From Actinophytocola xanthii (GTDB lineage: Bacteria; Actinomycetota; Actinomycetes; Mycobacteriales; Pseudonocardiaceae), in contig NZ_MSIE01000025.1 of the NCBI RefSeq assembly GCF_001921205.1, forward strand, positions 1-64,000: DNA of 64,000 nucleotides, given 5' to 3'. Below, piece by piece: positions 34,332-42,605 of this stretch (positions are counted from its first letter, which is position 1; every line of letters begins with the position of its first letter). Below the pieces are notes generated by a model. The model was given only the letters and a program-made list of their open reading frames with translations. It made no database searches and was not told the origin of the DNA. A program made the translations under genes and the position numbers.

Positions 34332-34471
34332 GATCGCGAGCTTAGAGCGCACGAGGCCGGGTTCGACAAATCTTGACGTTGAGGCCAGCCGAGTCAATTT
34401 TCCTGGGTAGGGAGTCGGCGAGCCCGATTCCGTTGCCCGCGTCGCCGATACCGTGCGGGTATCGTCGCAGC

Positions 34472-35419
34472 ATGGAGCTTCGCACGCTGCGCTATTTCGT
34501 CGCGGTCGCCGAGGAGCTCCACTTCGGCCGTGCCGCCGCCCGACTGCACATCAGCCAGCCGGCGCTGAGTCGGGCGATCAAGCAGCTGGAGGCCGAGCTC
34601 GGCACCAGACTGTTCGACCGGTCCCCGGCCGGTGTCACGCTCACCGCGGCCGGGGTGGTGCTGCTCGACGAGGCACGGGCACTGCTCGACCAGGCCGACC
34701 GAACCCGCCTGCGCGTGGCCGCCGCTGCCGGGGCCGCGACCATCACCGTCGGCATCCTCGGCGACAGCACCGACCCGGACCTGATCCGGCTGGCCGGCGC
34801 CTACCGCCGGCGGTATCCCCACGTGGAGGTCAGCGTGCGCGAGACCGACCTGACCGATCCCACCTGCGGACTGCACGCGGGCCTGGTGGACATCGCCCTG
34901 ACCCGGGCACCGTTCGACGAGACCGGCCTGGTGGTGCGCGAGCTGCGCGCGGACCCGGTGGGCGCGCTGCTGCGTGCCGACGACCCGCTGGCCCGGCACG
35001 AGAGCCTGACGCTCGCCGAGCTGGCGGGGCGTCGGTGGTTCGTGTTCCCGGCGGGCACCGACCCCCGCTGGCAGTCCTACTGGAACGGTGGGGAAACCCG
35101 CGAGGGACCGGTGGTGCGAGCGGTCCAGGAGTGCCAGCAGGCCGTTCTCTGGAACGGGACGGTCGGGATGACGCTCGTCGGCCACAGGCCCGCGGCGGGA
35201 CTCATCGTCGTGCCGGTGGTCGACATGCGTCCCAGCCGCGTGATCCTGGCCTGGAAAGAGAGCCGGACGAGCCCGTTGGTCCAGTCGTTCGTCCAGCTGG
35301 CGACGGCAAGCTATCGAAGCTCGCCGACCGCCTGGTCCACCAGCTCGTCGACCGGAAGGGACATGTCGAGCACCATGCCCCGCTCGTCCGGCTCGAGCGG
35401 CTCGAGCGTGTCGAACTGA
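34472..35419 (+). CDS. LysR-family transcriptional regulator
   Basis: The N-terminal winged helix is canonical (MELRTLRYFVAVAEELHFGR, then ISQPALSRAIKQLEAELGTRLFDR at about 28-51). Residues 85-290 form the effector domain. The last 30 residues are a low-complexity Ser tail. That tail is encoded on the opposite strand of the 3' end of gluconokinase (109-bp overlap), which suggests loss of an earlier stop. It is divergent from the four-helix membrane protein and not from an obvious target enzyme. Confidence 0.9.
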   Translation: MELRTLRYFVAVAEELHFGRAAARLHISQPALSRAIKQLEAELGTRLFDRSPAGVTLTAAGVVLLDEARALLDQADRTRLRVAAAAGAATITVGILGDSTDPDLIRLAGAYRRRYPHVEVSVRETDLTDPTCGLHAGLVDIALTRAPFDETGLVVRELRADPVGALLRADDPLARHESLTLAELAGRRWFVFPAGTDPRWQSYWNGGETREGPVVRAVQECQQAVLWNGTVGMTLVGHRPAAGLIVVPVVDMRPSRVILAWKESRTSPLVQSFVQLATASYRSSPTAWSTSSSTGRDMSSTMPRSSGSSGSSVSN

Positions 35420-35808
35420 GAGTCCACGAGCGAGGACGGCATGAAGTGCCCGCGACGGTTGGACACCCGCCGGTAGGCGGTCTCCCGGTCGCCGTGCAGG
35501 TGGACGAACACGACGTCCGGGGCGGTGTCGCGCAGCGCGTCCCGGTAGCGGCGGCGCAGCGCGGAGCAGCTGGCGACTGCGCCGGTGTCGCGCTGGCTGG
35601 CGAGCCAGGTGCCGATGGCGTGCAGCCACGGCACCCGGTCCTCGTCGGTCAGCGGCACACCGGCGGTCATCTTGGCGACGTTGGCCGGACTGTGGAAGTC
35701 GTCCGCGTCGGCGAACGGCATCCCGAGCCGAGCGGCGATCGCCTTGCCTACAGTGGACTTTCCGCAGCCGGTGACCCCCATTACCACGACCAGGGCGGCT
35801 ACGCTCAC
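35311..35808 (-). CDS. gntK: Gluconokinase
   Basis: GntK phosphorylates gluconate with ATP. Walker A is VVMGVTGCGKSTVG (about 7-20). The substrate region DADDFHSPANVAKMTAGVPLTDEDR and SCSALRRRYRDALR are standard, and the end keeps EPLEPDERG. Start GTG 35808 gives 165 aa and overlaps the stop of the upstream ESX-locus gene (GTGA); an ATG at 35829 would reach into that gene. Translational coupling to a presumptive secretion substrate is odd for a central sugar kinase. Confidence 0.93.
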   Translation of the reverse strand: MSVAALVVVMGVTGCGKSTVGKAIAARLGMPFADADDFHSPANVAKMTAGVPLTDEDRVPWLHAIGTWLASQRDTGAVASCSALRRRYRDALRDTAPDVVFVHLHGDRETAYRRVSNRRGHFMPSSLVDSQFDTLEPLEPDERGMVLDMSLPVDELVDQAVGELR

Positions 35809-36746
35809 AGTTGTCCCTTCTTTGTCCACCAGTCCACGGTCTCACCGTCGGTAGGCAGCCGCTCGTGCAGCTGTCGCGCGCGTTCCGCGTCCACGTCGTC
35901 GCTGGTGGCGGTCCCAGTGGTACTGAGCTTCGCGTCCTCTTTGGCCATCTCCAACGGCACCTTCCTGGCAAGCGGCCCGAGTCCTTCGACCTCGCGGAAG
36001 CCCACCGGGATTCGCGGTGTCACGGCCTTGTCGAACCGGTGGGCCAGCTGCTGGACCCTGGAACCGAGGTGCCCGAGGTGGTCCACAAGCTCGTCGAGCT
36101 TGCCGATGATGCGCCTGAAGACGTCGGCGGCGTGCTCCATGACCCTGCACAGCATCTGAACCGAGGTGGCACCGAGGGTCATCGGTGCCGCCGCGAGCTG
36201 GGCCGCCGCCCACTGCAACGTACGCCAGGCGAAGTCGGCGAGCATGTCCCGGATGACGCCGCGGACGACGGCGACGTCGGCACCGGCCTTGGCGGTCTCA
36301 CTCGCCATCTCCGCACACGTGAGGGCCGCACCGCGGATCTGCGCCTCGCGGTGGTTCATGGCGGCGGCGAACTCGTGGGACGAGGTCGAGTCGCCGTGGA
36401 GGTAGGTCGGGACCTCCGTCCGCAGGGAGTTCCCTTGCTGGTTGGCGATGTTCTCCAGCGCGAGCGCGGTGTCGTTCCACTGTTGCACGGCGTTCTTCAC
36501 GGCATCCGGGTTCCCGGCGGTCACGTCGAGCGGGACGCGCAGCATCGGGATGTGCTCGAGCATCCACCCGATCGCCGACGTGGCCAGGGTGTCGATGGGG
36601 TTGGCGAACGCGCCGATCATGTCGACTCCGAGAAGGCCGGTGTTGGCCACCACCGAGTCGATGTCACCCGCGGCGATGGACTGGCCGAGCTCGGCGAGGG
36701 TGTCCACCGGGCCGGCGCCCGCCAGTGGCTCAACCATCCTGCTCAC
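35805..36746 (-). CDS. Candidate type VII secretion substrate, EspA-like position
   Basis: No named domain is visible. The 313-aa protein opens with a hydrophobic helix pair (to about 75), a helix with NAVQQWNDTALALENIANQ, a turn, and AAAMNHREAQIRGAALTCAEMASE. This resembles the helical hairpin of WXG100/EspA-type proteins, but WxG is not conserved. A central stretch (about 160-200) is hydrophobic, and the charged C-terminus ends in DWWTKKG. It overlaps the EspC-like gene by 17 bp, mirroring the mycobacterial espA-espC pairing. It could be an effector or a structural substrate. Confidence 0.8.
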   Translation of the reverse strand: MSRMVEPLAGAGPVDTLAELGQSIAAGDIDSVVANTGLLGVDMIGAFANPIDTLATSAIGWMLEHIPMLRVPLDVTAGNPDAVKNAVQQWNDTALALENIANQQGNSLRTEVPTYLHGDSTSSHEFAAAMNHREAQIRGAALTCAEMASETAKAGADVAVVRGVIRDMLADFAWRTLQWAAAQLAAAPMTLGATSVQMLCRVMEHAADVFRRIIGKLDELVDHLGHLGSRVQQLAHRFDKAVTPRIPVGFREVEGLGPLARKVPLEMAKEDAKLSTTGTATSDDVDAERARQLHERLPTDGETVDWWTKKGQL

Positions 36747-37041
36747 CCCCGAACCGCTGTACCTGGTTCTCCTCGGTCCTGTCGAAGGTGTCCGCCGAGT
36801 ACCGGACCTTACCCGCGTCCACTTTTACCGCGTTGCCCAGCTGCTTCAGCCCTCGGACCGCCTCGTCCGCGGAGTCCATCAGGCAGCCGACGAAGGGCGC
36901 GTTGAGCACCCCGAAGGCAAGTCTGTCCGACAGGAACGAGGCGGCGTGGTCCGACGCCGCGCTGATCGCCTCGCCTCGGTGCTCCACGCCGTGGGCGAAC
37001 CTGCGGAGTTCGCCAGTCGCTACTTCGGTCCTGTCGGTCAC
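36730..37041 (-). CDS. EspC-like ESX secretion-associated protein
   Basis: The 103-aa all-helical protein fits the EspC/DUF2580 type: an N-terminal helix with ELRRFAHGVEHRGEAISAASD, a turn at VLNAPFVGCLM and a second helix with ADEAVRGLKQLGNAVKVDAGKV. The C-terminus contains RYSADTFDRTEE, close to but not matching the YxxxD/E export signal. Such proteins are exported by ESX machines with a partner. It overlaps the YbaB-type gene by 4 bp and the candidate substrate gene by 17 bp, so the three are made together. Confidence 0.82.
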   Translation of the reverse strand: MTDRTEVATGELRRFAHGVEHRGEAISAASDHAASFLSDRLAFGVLNAPFVGCLMDSADEAVRGLKQLGNAVKVDAGKVRYSADTFDRTEENQVQRFGGEQDG

Positions 37042-37466
37042 GACCGTCCCTTTCGTTTCCGGAGAACGCCCCCGTACTCCTCGTCCGGATGCTGCTCCGA
37101 CCGTCCGAGGTGTTCCTCCTCCGGCTCCGGCGCGAACTGGCGGACGAACTCCGCCGTGGCCGGGTCGAGCGACTCGGTCAGCTTCGTCGACACCTGACGC
37201 CCGGCCTCACGCACGGTCCGCATCACCAGCGCCCCGAGGGCCTCGGGTCGGTGGTCGGAAACCTTGGCGGAGAAGGAGATGTTCTGCAACGCACCGGTCG
37301 GCGAGAGGGTGACGGTCACCGCTCCGTCGGGCGAGGTCGCCGTCGCGCTCGCGGCGGCCAGGTTCTCGCGCAGCTCGGTCGCCTTGGCCTCGAGCCGCTC
37401 GGCCTCCTCGCGCAGGGTTCGCAGCATCGCCTCCGGCTCCATGCCGGCGAACGGGTTGCCTTCCAC
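37038..37466 (-). CDS. YbaB/EbfC-family protein
   Basis: The 142-aa protein has the YbaB shape: an N-terminal coiled helix (LRTLREEAERLEAKATELRENLAA), two strands (GAVTVTLSPTGALQNISFS) and a second helix (ALGALVMRTVREAGRQVSTKL). A charged 30-residue tail is added. YbaB proteins bind DNA as dimers, but actinomycete ESX loci often carry a member whose role there is unknown. It sits between the EspG-type and EspC-like genes and shares 4 bp with the latter. Confidence 0.88.
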   Translation of the reverse strand: MEGNPFAGMEPEAMLRTLREEAERLEAKATELRENLAAASATATSPDGAVTVTLSPTGALQNISFSAKVSDHRPEALGALVMRTVREAGRQVSTKLTESLDPATAEFVRQFAPEPEEEHLGRSEQHPDEEYGGVLRKRKGRS

Positions 37467-37478
37467 CGTGTTCCTCTC

Positions 37479-38243
37479 TCAGGCCCGGCCCAGCTCGCCG
37501 AGCAGCTCGTCCAGCTGACGCCGAAGCGCGGCGTCGGTTCCCGGTAGCAGCGTCACCCAGCCGTTCTTCCTGGTGAACAGGTACCGGTTCGTCGGGGTGT
37601 CGTACACGCTGACGACATACGAGGCCCGACGACGGGTCCGGTCGGCGGTCGTGCGCGCCGCTCCGAAGTGTCCCATTCGGACGACCTCGGCCAACACCCC
37701 CGTGACCTTCGTCGCCTCGGAGCGAGGAAGCCCTTTCGCTGTCAAGGCCCGCCAGAACCGGTCCCGGTCCGCTCCCGCCCGTCCAGCCGCGTGGTCGAGT
37801 GTCGCGGCCGGCAACGTGATCGACCCGCCAGTGCCGGCCGGATGCGGCGGCAACAACGCGGCCGTCTCGGCCACGACCTGGTCCGGCCGTACCGACCACA
37901 ACCCGAGCTCGTCGTCCAACACGGCCACTGTGGCGCCCCGCCCGGCCACCGCCGCGAGGGCGGTCGTGCGTGGCCCGTGTTCGCTCAGCTGCAACCGCGC
38001 GTCGATCTCCCACTCCGGCCGCGCGAGCCGAGCCAGTCGGTGCGCGAGCCGTTCGTCGAGGTCGTCCGGGCGGCCGAGGTTGCGTGCGGCAAGCGATGCC
38101 CAGGCCTTGACCCGAAGCTCGGCGCGCTCGTCGTGGGTGCGCCCCGGCGACTCGACCGCGAGTACCGGCTGAAACGGCCCCAGCCCGAGATGCTCCCACA
38201 GCACGTCATACTCGAGCCGGCTCAACGTGATCCTGCCGCCCAT
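37479..38243 (-). CDS. EspG-type ESX secretion chaperone
   Basis: EspG proteins bind PPE substrates in the cytoplasm and keep them soluble for the ESX machine. The 254-aa protein has the family's opening (ITLSRLEYDVLWEHLGLG) and alternating strands (TTALAAVAGRGATVAVLDDELGLW), plus the ending SYVVSVYDTPTNRYLFTRKNGWVTLLPG, which is diagnostic for actinomycete EspG homologues. It lies 8 bp behind the PPE-type gene on the same strand, the standard substrate-chaperone pairing. Confidence 0.9.
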   Translation of the reverse strand: MGGRITLSRLEYDVLWEHLGLGPFQPVLAVESPGRTHDERAELRVKAWASLAARNLGRPDDLDERLAHRLARLARPEWEIDARLQLSEHGPRTTALAAVAGRGATVAVLDDELGLWSVRPDQVVAETAALLPPHPAGTGGSITLPAATLDHAAGRAGADRDRFWRALTAKGLPRSEATKVTGVLAEVVRMGHFGAARTTADRTRRRASYVVSVYDTPTNRYLFTRKNGWVTLLPGTDAALRRQLDELLGELGRA

Positions 38244-38251
38244 AGTGGTCC

Positions 38252-39622
38252 TCAGTCGTCGTCCTCACCGATAACCGCCGGCGCGACGGGCGGGGTGTCG
38301 TCCCAGAAGTCGTCGTTGAAGTCGCGGAGGTACTCGGGGGAGGTGCGCTCCTTGTCCTCCTCGTTGCGGGCCGGGGCACCCATCGGTCCGGCGCCCATGC
38401 CGCCGGCCGGCCCGCCGGGCCGTGCCGCCCCAACCCCACCCCGCGCGACGGCCGTGTTTTCGGACAGTGGTGCCGCGCCGACAGCCCCGCCGCGCCCAGC
38501 GGCGCCGCCGCCCTGACCGCTGCCAGGACTTCCGCCGACCCCGCCGCTCCCGAGCCCGCCGCCCGTGCCGCGCGGGGCGCCGCCTCCTGGAGTCCCGCCA
38601 CTGCCGGGTCCCGCGCCGGTGCCGCCGAACGGCCGTCCCGTGTTGCCGGCGACCCGATCGGTCGGGTCGGTGAGCACGCCGGTGATCGGCGGGAACGGGT
38701 TGCTTCCGGTCGGTCCCGAGGGGCCAGACGTTCCCGACGGCAGCGGCGTCGGGGTGGGCGTGCCGCCGACCCGGGAGGGATCCGTAGTCCCCACCTCGTT
38801 GGGAGTCACACCCCCCGGCACGGTCCCGTTCCCGTTCCCGCTGCCGTTCCCGGGCGCGCTGCCCCCGTCACCGCCGGGCGCGCCGAACTGACCGGGCCCG
38901 GTCGAGCCGCGTCCCGTGTCGCCGCCGCGCCCGGTGTCACCGCCGGGCCCCGTGTCCGAAAGCGCCCGTGCTCCGTCGCCCCCGGCGGTGTCGCCGCTGT
39001 CACCGAACGAGCGGCTGTCGATGAAGCTGCCCGCACTGCCACCCGCGCTCGTGCGCTCGTGCGAGCTGATCCCGATGTCGGGCGGCTCCGCGAAGTTCCC
39101 CAACGTGTCGGCGGAGGAGATGTTGTTGTCCGTGTACCCGTTCATCAGCTCGACCGCGTACAGGTGCGCACGCTGAGCCTGCCGATCGGCGACGTCCTCG
39201 TCGTTCTGCCCCGCCAACAATCCCGAGAAGTTGGACGGCATCCCCTGCCCGATCCGCGACGGCACAACGACCGGCTCCGGCATAGAGTTGGAGGCACGAG
39301 CGAAGCCGTCCGCGATCTGCTGCAAACTAGCCCGACTCTGCTCGGCGGCCGTGGCGGTTTCCTGCGCCCACGAGCCAAGCGGCGACACGCTCTCACTCAT
39401 CGCGGTGCTGGCCCGGCCCTCCCAGGAGACGCCCGCCTCCCGCTGCAACTGCTCGATGCGGTCCCGCGACTCGTTCATCAACCCGACGAGCTCGTTCCAC
39501 GCGCGGTCGGCCTCGTCCAAGGCGCTCGGGCCCTTGGCATTGGTCTTGACCATGTCGTAGATCTCCTGGTGGGAGTAGCCGTCCCACCGGTACCCCCAGA
39601 ACCCCGGGCCCCGAATACTCAT
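38252..39622 (-). CDS. PPE-type ESX substrate with Gly/Pro-rich tail
   Basis: Residues 1 to about 150 are helical with the actinomycete PPE-like start (FWGYRWDGYSHQEIYDMV) and a WxG turn in VSWEGRAS (about 65). The rest, about 300 residues, is a low-complexity Gly/Pro/Thr region in which the motifs GGDTGRG and GTGG repeat. It ends in an acidic DDTPPVAPAVIGEDDD. It is the likely client of the EspG-type protein encoded next. The Pro-Glu partner typical of mycobacteria is absent. Confidence 0.87.
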   Translation of the reverse strand: MSIRGPGFWGYRWDGYSHQEIYDMVKTNAKGPSALDEADRAWNELVGLMNESRDRIEQLQREAGVSWEGRASTAMSESVSPLGSWAQETATAAEQSRASLQQIADGFARASNSMPEPVVVPSRIGQGMPSNFSGLLAGQNDEDVADRQAQRAHLYAVELMNGYTDNNISSADTLGNFAEPPDIGISSHERTSAGGSAGSFIDSRSFGDSGDTAGGDGARALSDTGPGGDTGRGGDTGRGSTGPGQFGAPGGDGGSAPGNGSGNGNGTVPGGVTPNEVGTTDPSRVGGTPTPTPLPSGTSGPSGPTGSNPFPPITGVLTDPTDRVAGNTGRPFGGTGAGPGSGGTPGGGAPRGTGGGLGSGGVGGSPGSGQGGGAAGRGGAVGAAPLSENTAVARGGVGAARPGGPAGGMGAGPMGAPARNEEDKERTSPEYLRDFNDDFWDDTPPVAPAVIGEDDD

Positions 39623-39635
39623 CGGATGTCCTTCG

Positions 39636-40208
39636 TTATCTCTTGACCAACGTGCTCATGATCGAGCTGGCGAACTGGTGTGCGTAGTCACAAACCGAGT
39701 CAACCCCGGCTGGGAGGGAGTACAGCCGAACCTGCACGTCAAGATACTGACCGTCGGCCACGTCGACAGCGATGAAGCACACCATGTCATCGCCGGGCAG
39801 GGTGCCGGTGTAGGCCGGGAAACCGTCGATCGGGTCCGCGGGGCCGATCTGGAGGAGGCGTCCCTCCCGGGCTTCGACGCCTTCGTGGGTCACGAGGTTG
39901 GCGTCCATCGCTCCGAGATCGCCGTACCAGGCGCAGGTGGATGCACCGTTGTCGTCGCTGCTGCGTTCGCCGGGCTTGTCCAGGCCGTATCCGGCAAAGT
40001 CGGCCTGCGGCAGCAGGGTGCAGGGGTCGACGTCGTCGAGGCGGATATCTCGGGGTCGGGCAGGGGGAGCCGAAACGCTGGTGCTGGTTTGCTCGTCCGG
40101 ACTTGGGCTCTCCGAGGCGCCTGGGCGAGGTTGCCCGGCGGAGACGCTCGTGCACCCAGCCGTTGTGATGAACAGCAGGGGCAAGAGGATGCCGATCCGC
40201 CGGGTCAC
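39636..40208 (-). CDS. DUF3558-type lipoprotein, copy 1
   Basis: The 190-aa protein has a lipoprotein signal (LLFITTAGC, Cys19), a Ser/Pro linker and a DUF3558 domain. The core segment DVDPCTLLPQADF has the conserved Cys, and a second Cys follows in ASTCAWYG. The end reads SVCDYAHQFASSIMSTLVK. It is a paralogue of the 41003-41575 protein, with matching length and many identical segments. The GTG start overlaps the stop of its 140-aa partner (GTGA). DUF3558 proteins are surface lipoproteins often found in ESX loci; the role is unknown. Confidence 0.88.
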   Translation of the reverse strand: MTRRIGILLPLLFITTAGCTSVSAGQPRPGASESPSPDEQTSTSVSAPPARPRDIRLDDVDPCTLLPQADFAGYGLDKPGERSSDDNGASTCAWYGDLGAMDANLVTHEGVEAREGRLLQIGPADPIDGFPAYTGTLPGDDMVCFIAVDVADGQYLDVQVRLYSLPAGVDSVCDYAHQFASSIMSTLVKR

Positions 40209-40627
40209 GCTGGTCCCTGCCGAAAGGTGGCGGCGGCGGTCTCCTCGATTAGACCGTAAGCGAGCGCGCTCTCACGCATCTTGTCGATCACTATGTCCAG
40301 TCGGGCAGCGTAAGCGGCGCCCTTCGCCGTCGCTATGCCGCCGTTCTCGGACACGATCGCGATCGCGTCTCTGCTACAAGGGTCGCCCCCGGGGGACTCG
40401 ACCTCTGCCAGCTGGCGCCCGTGTCGAAGAATCCACTCAGCGACTCGGTCGCGTTCCTCCTCGATGCCCTGCTTGAGCTGAAGAAGCTTGTCCGGGTCCA
40501 CGACCATGCGCTCCGGCCCGTCCAGGTCGCCGGTGTCGATGAACACGGTGTTCGTCCCCCTCCTGAAGCGTCTACCGCTGCTCGCAAGCCTCCGACCAGC
40601 AGCGTAGCTGATCGGGTGACGTGACAT
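40205..40627 (-). CDS. ESX-locus partner protein, 140 aa, copy 1
   Basis: The protein has an N-terminal disordered part with VFIDTGDLDGPERMVVDPDKLLQLKQGIEEERD, then a long helix and a C-terminal helix with SALAYGLIEETAAATFRQGPA. It is clearly homologous to the 41572-41994 protein over its whole length (shared VDP-KL-QLKQGIE-ERDRV and NGGIA). The fold pattern resembles WXG100-like helical hairpins. Its stop is coupled to the lipoprotein start. Start ATG 40627 gives the same 140 aa as the other copy. Confidence 0.8.
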   Translation of the reverse strand: MSRHPISYAAGRRLASSGRRFRRGTNTVFIDTGDLDGPERMVVDPDKLLQLKQGIEEERDRVAEWILRHGRQLAEVESPGGDPCSRDAIAIVSENGGIATAKGAAYAARLDIVIDKMRESALAYGLIEETAAATFRQGPA

Positions 40628-41002
40628 GGCCGGTTGACGCAGGTCTCGCGGCCCCCAGATGTCACGTGCAGCGGTTGTTCGCTCACCCAGGGTTGAGATG
40701 ATAGGGCAGTGTCCGGCTCCTCGCCTGTCGGTCGCCTAAATTGCACCCGACCGCTGGTCTAGCGGGGTCCATGCTGAGGCTGCCCACGTGGTGCGCTTTG
40801 TCACATAGGGGTAAGTGGATCTTGAGACCGGTGTCTCCGCGCGTGCGACACAGCTACACCGCTGGAAGACAGTGGGTGCTGCTTTCGCTTGCGGCGCTGG
40901 GGGCAAGAGTCAGGTATCGATACCCGCAAGGGGGATTCTCACGGCCTTCGGCGGCGCCGCATCGTTTCGGATCTTGTATCGCAGGAAAGCCGACAGTCAA
41001 TC
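40628..41002. other. 375-bp gap between the two lipoprotein cassettes
   Basis: I see no gene here. The stretch is less GC-rich than its surroundings and contains the perfect 12-bp palindrome GGTATCGATACC (40913-40924). It probably holds the promoter of the downstream cassette; TATCAT on the minus strand near 40700 is a weak -10 candidate. It may also be decayed sequence left by the cassette duplication. Confidence 0.4.
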
Positions 41003-41575
41003 TCATTTCAGCAGGGTGCTCATGATCGAGGCGGCGAACTGACGTGCGTAGTCGCAGACCGAGGTGACTTCGGCTGGCCTGGCATCGAGGCCGACTTGGC
41101 TGTATAGGTACTGGCCGTCAGCGACATCGACTGCGATGGAGCAGGCATTTTCGTCGTTGGGGAGGGTGATGGTGTAGGTGGGAAAGTCGTCGATGGGCTC
41201 GGTCGGTGCCAGTTCGCCGAAGCGATCTTCCTGGGCTTCGACCCCTTCGTAGGTGACGAGAGCGACAGCCATGTAGCCCACGTCGCCGGACCAGAGACAG
41301 TCGGCCGCACCCTTGTCGGTCGTTCCGGCTTTGCCTGGCTTGTCGAGGTAGTAGTCGGCGTAGTCCGCCTGAGGAAGCAAGGTGCAGGGATCGACGTTGT
41401 CGAGAGGGAGCTCACGGGGACGTGTCGGCTGGGCAGAAGAAGTGGTGCCTGGCTGCTCCGTCGAGGGGACGACAGCGTCATCAGGCGACGGTTCGCCGGC
41501 GGACAAACTCGTACACCCAGCGAGGGTGCCGATGAGCAGGAACAGAACCAGCACCCTGGCTCGGGTGCGAATCAT
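41003..41575 (-). CDS. DUF3558-type lipoprotein, copy 2
   Basis: The 190-aa paralogue of the 39636-40208 protein has a lipoprotein signal (LLIGTLAGC, Cys20 region), a Ser/Thr/Pro linker and the DUF3558 core NVDPCTLLPQADYADYYLD with the second Cys in AADCLWSG. It ends SVCDYARQFAASIMSTLLK. The ATG at 41575 overlaps the partner stop (ATGA), the same coupling as the other copy. In-frame upstream starts would overlap the partner gene heavily and are rejected. Confidence 0.88.
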   Translation of the reverse strand: MIRTRARVLVLFLLIGTLAGCTSLSAGEPSPDDAVVPSTEQPGTTSSAQPTRPRELPLDNVDPCTLLPQADYADYYLDKPGKAGTTDKGAADCLWSGDVGYMAVALVTYEGVEAQEDRFGELAPTEPIDDFPTYTITLPNDENACSIAVDVADGQYLYSQVGLDARPAEVTSVCDYARQFAASIMSTLLK

Positions 41576-41994
41576 GCTGGTCCTCGCTGGAACGCCGCAT
41601 TTTGGGTGTCCTCGACGAGACCGTAGGTCACCGCGCTCTCGTGCATCTTGCCGATGATTGCGGTCAGCCGCTGCACGTACGCATCGCCCTTGTCGATCGC
41701 GATGCCGCCATTCTGTGTAACGACGTCCGTCGCGTCGATGCTGCACGGGTCGGCGCCAGGCGAACCCATCTCTTCCAGCCGGACGCGGTTTCTAAAGAGC
41801 CACTCGCGGACTCGGTCGCGTTCGGCTTCTATGCCCTGTTTGAGCTGCATCAGCTTCTCGGGGTCGACGATCATGCGGCCTGGCTCGTCTGAGCGGCCGG
41901 TGTCGATGTACACCTTGGCGTCGCCTCCCCTCGTGTGGCTCTGATCAGCAGGGTAGCCGATCGGGGGGTAGGGGTGGCCGGGTTCGGTGGTCAT
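41572..41994 (-). CDS. ESX-locus partner protein, 140 aa, copy 2
   Basis: This paralogue of the 40205-40627 protein has the same layout. A Pro-rich, histidine-containing start of 25 residues leads to VYIDTGRSDEPGRMIVDPEKLMQLKQGIEAERDRV, a long helix (WLFRNRVRLEEM), and a C-terminal helix ending NAAFQRGPA. The ATG at 41994 shares 4 bp with the stop of the third lipoprotein gene upstream. No membrane segment or signal is present, so if exported it would have to leave through a folded-protein route such as ESX. Confidence 0.8.
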   Translation of the reverse strand: MTTEPGHPYPPIGYPADQSHTRGGDAKVYIDTGRSDEPGRMIVDPEKLMQLKQGIEAERDRVREWLFRNRVRLEEMGSPGADPCSIDATDVVTQNGGIAIDKGDAYVQRLTAIIGKMHESAVTYGLVEDTQNAAFQRGPA

Positions 41995-42605
41995 GGGCGG
42001 TCCAGGTGGCGGAGCAGGTTCAGGGCGACCTCCTGGGCGACCGGGCAGAACGCCTCGGCTGCCTTCCTCGCGGGTGTGGGGACGGCGTCGCCGGTCTCCG
42101 GGTTCAGGCGGTAGATCTGGATCTCTACCGGGCGCGGTGCGCTGACGTCGACGATCAGGAAGCAGGTGCTTGCCTCGTCTGTGGTGAGGATGCGTTGGAT
42201 GGCGTACGACCTGTCGACGCGGAGCCACGTCAAGTGGGCCAGTGCGGCTGGGGACATGTCGAGGTGGGTCGCCACCTGCTCGGCCATGGTGCGCTGGGAG
42301 ATCGACGAGACGGTGAGGACCAGGTTTCTCGGCGACAGCCAGACGCAGCCGGGTGGTTGGTTGGCCACCGGCGCCTCGGTGAAGCCGGCGGGGGCGACTA
42401 CCGACGCGGGGACGCTGTCGCAGGGGGTTGATTCGTTCAAGGGGGGTCTTGCGGACGTGGACAGGTCGGCTACGGGGATCGCGTCGAGGCGGTCGATGGT
42501 GGGAGCGGGGGGTGCCATTGGGCGGTCGAAGAAGCCGGGCTCTGAGGGGGTGCAGCCGGCTGCTGCCAAGAGGGCCAGGGCTGCGAGCACGTGCCTACTG
42601 GGCAA
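41991..42605 (-). CDS. DUF3558-type lipoprotein, divergent third member
   Basis: The 204-aa protein has a lipoprotein signal (ALALLAAAGC, Cys18) and a DUF3558-like outer domain: ESTPCDSVPASVVAPAGF with the first Cys, CVWLSPRNLVLTVSS with the second and a final Cys in EAFCPVAQEVALNLLRHL. It is much more distant than the other two lipoproteins are from each other. It heads the coupled run of partner and lipoprotein genes and overlaps the 150-aa gene by 11 bp. Confidence 0.85.
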   Translation of the reverse strand: MPSRHVLAALALLAAAGCTPSEPGFFDRPMAPPAPTIDRLDAIPVADLSTSARPPLNESTPCDSVPASVVAPAGFTEAPVANQPPGCVWLSPRNLVLTVSSISQRTMAEQVATHLDMSPAALAHLTWLRVDRSYAIQRILTTDEASTCFLIVDVSAPRPVEIQIYRLNPETGDAVPTPARKAAEAFCPVAQEVALNLLRHLDRP

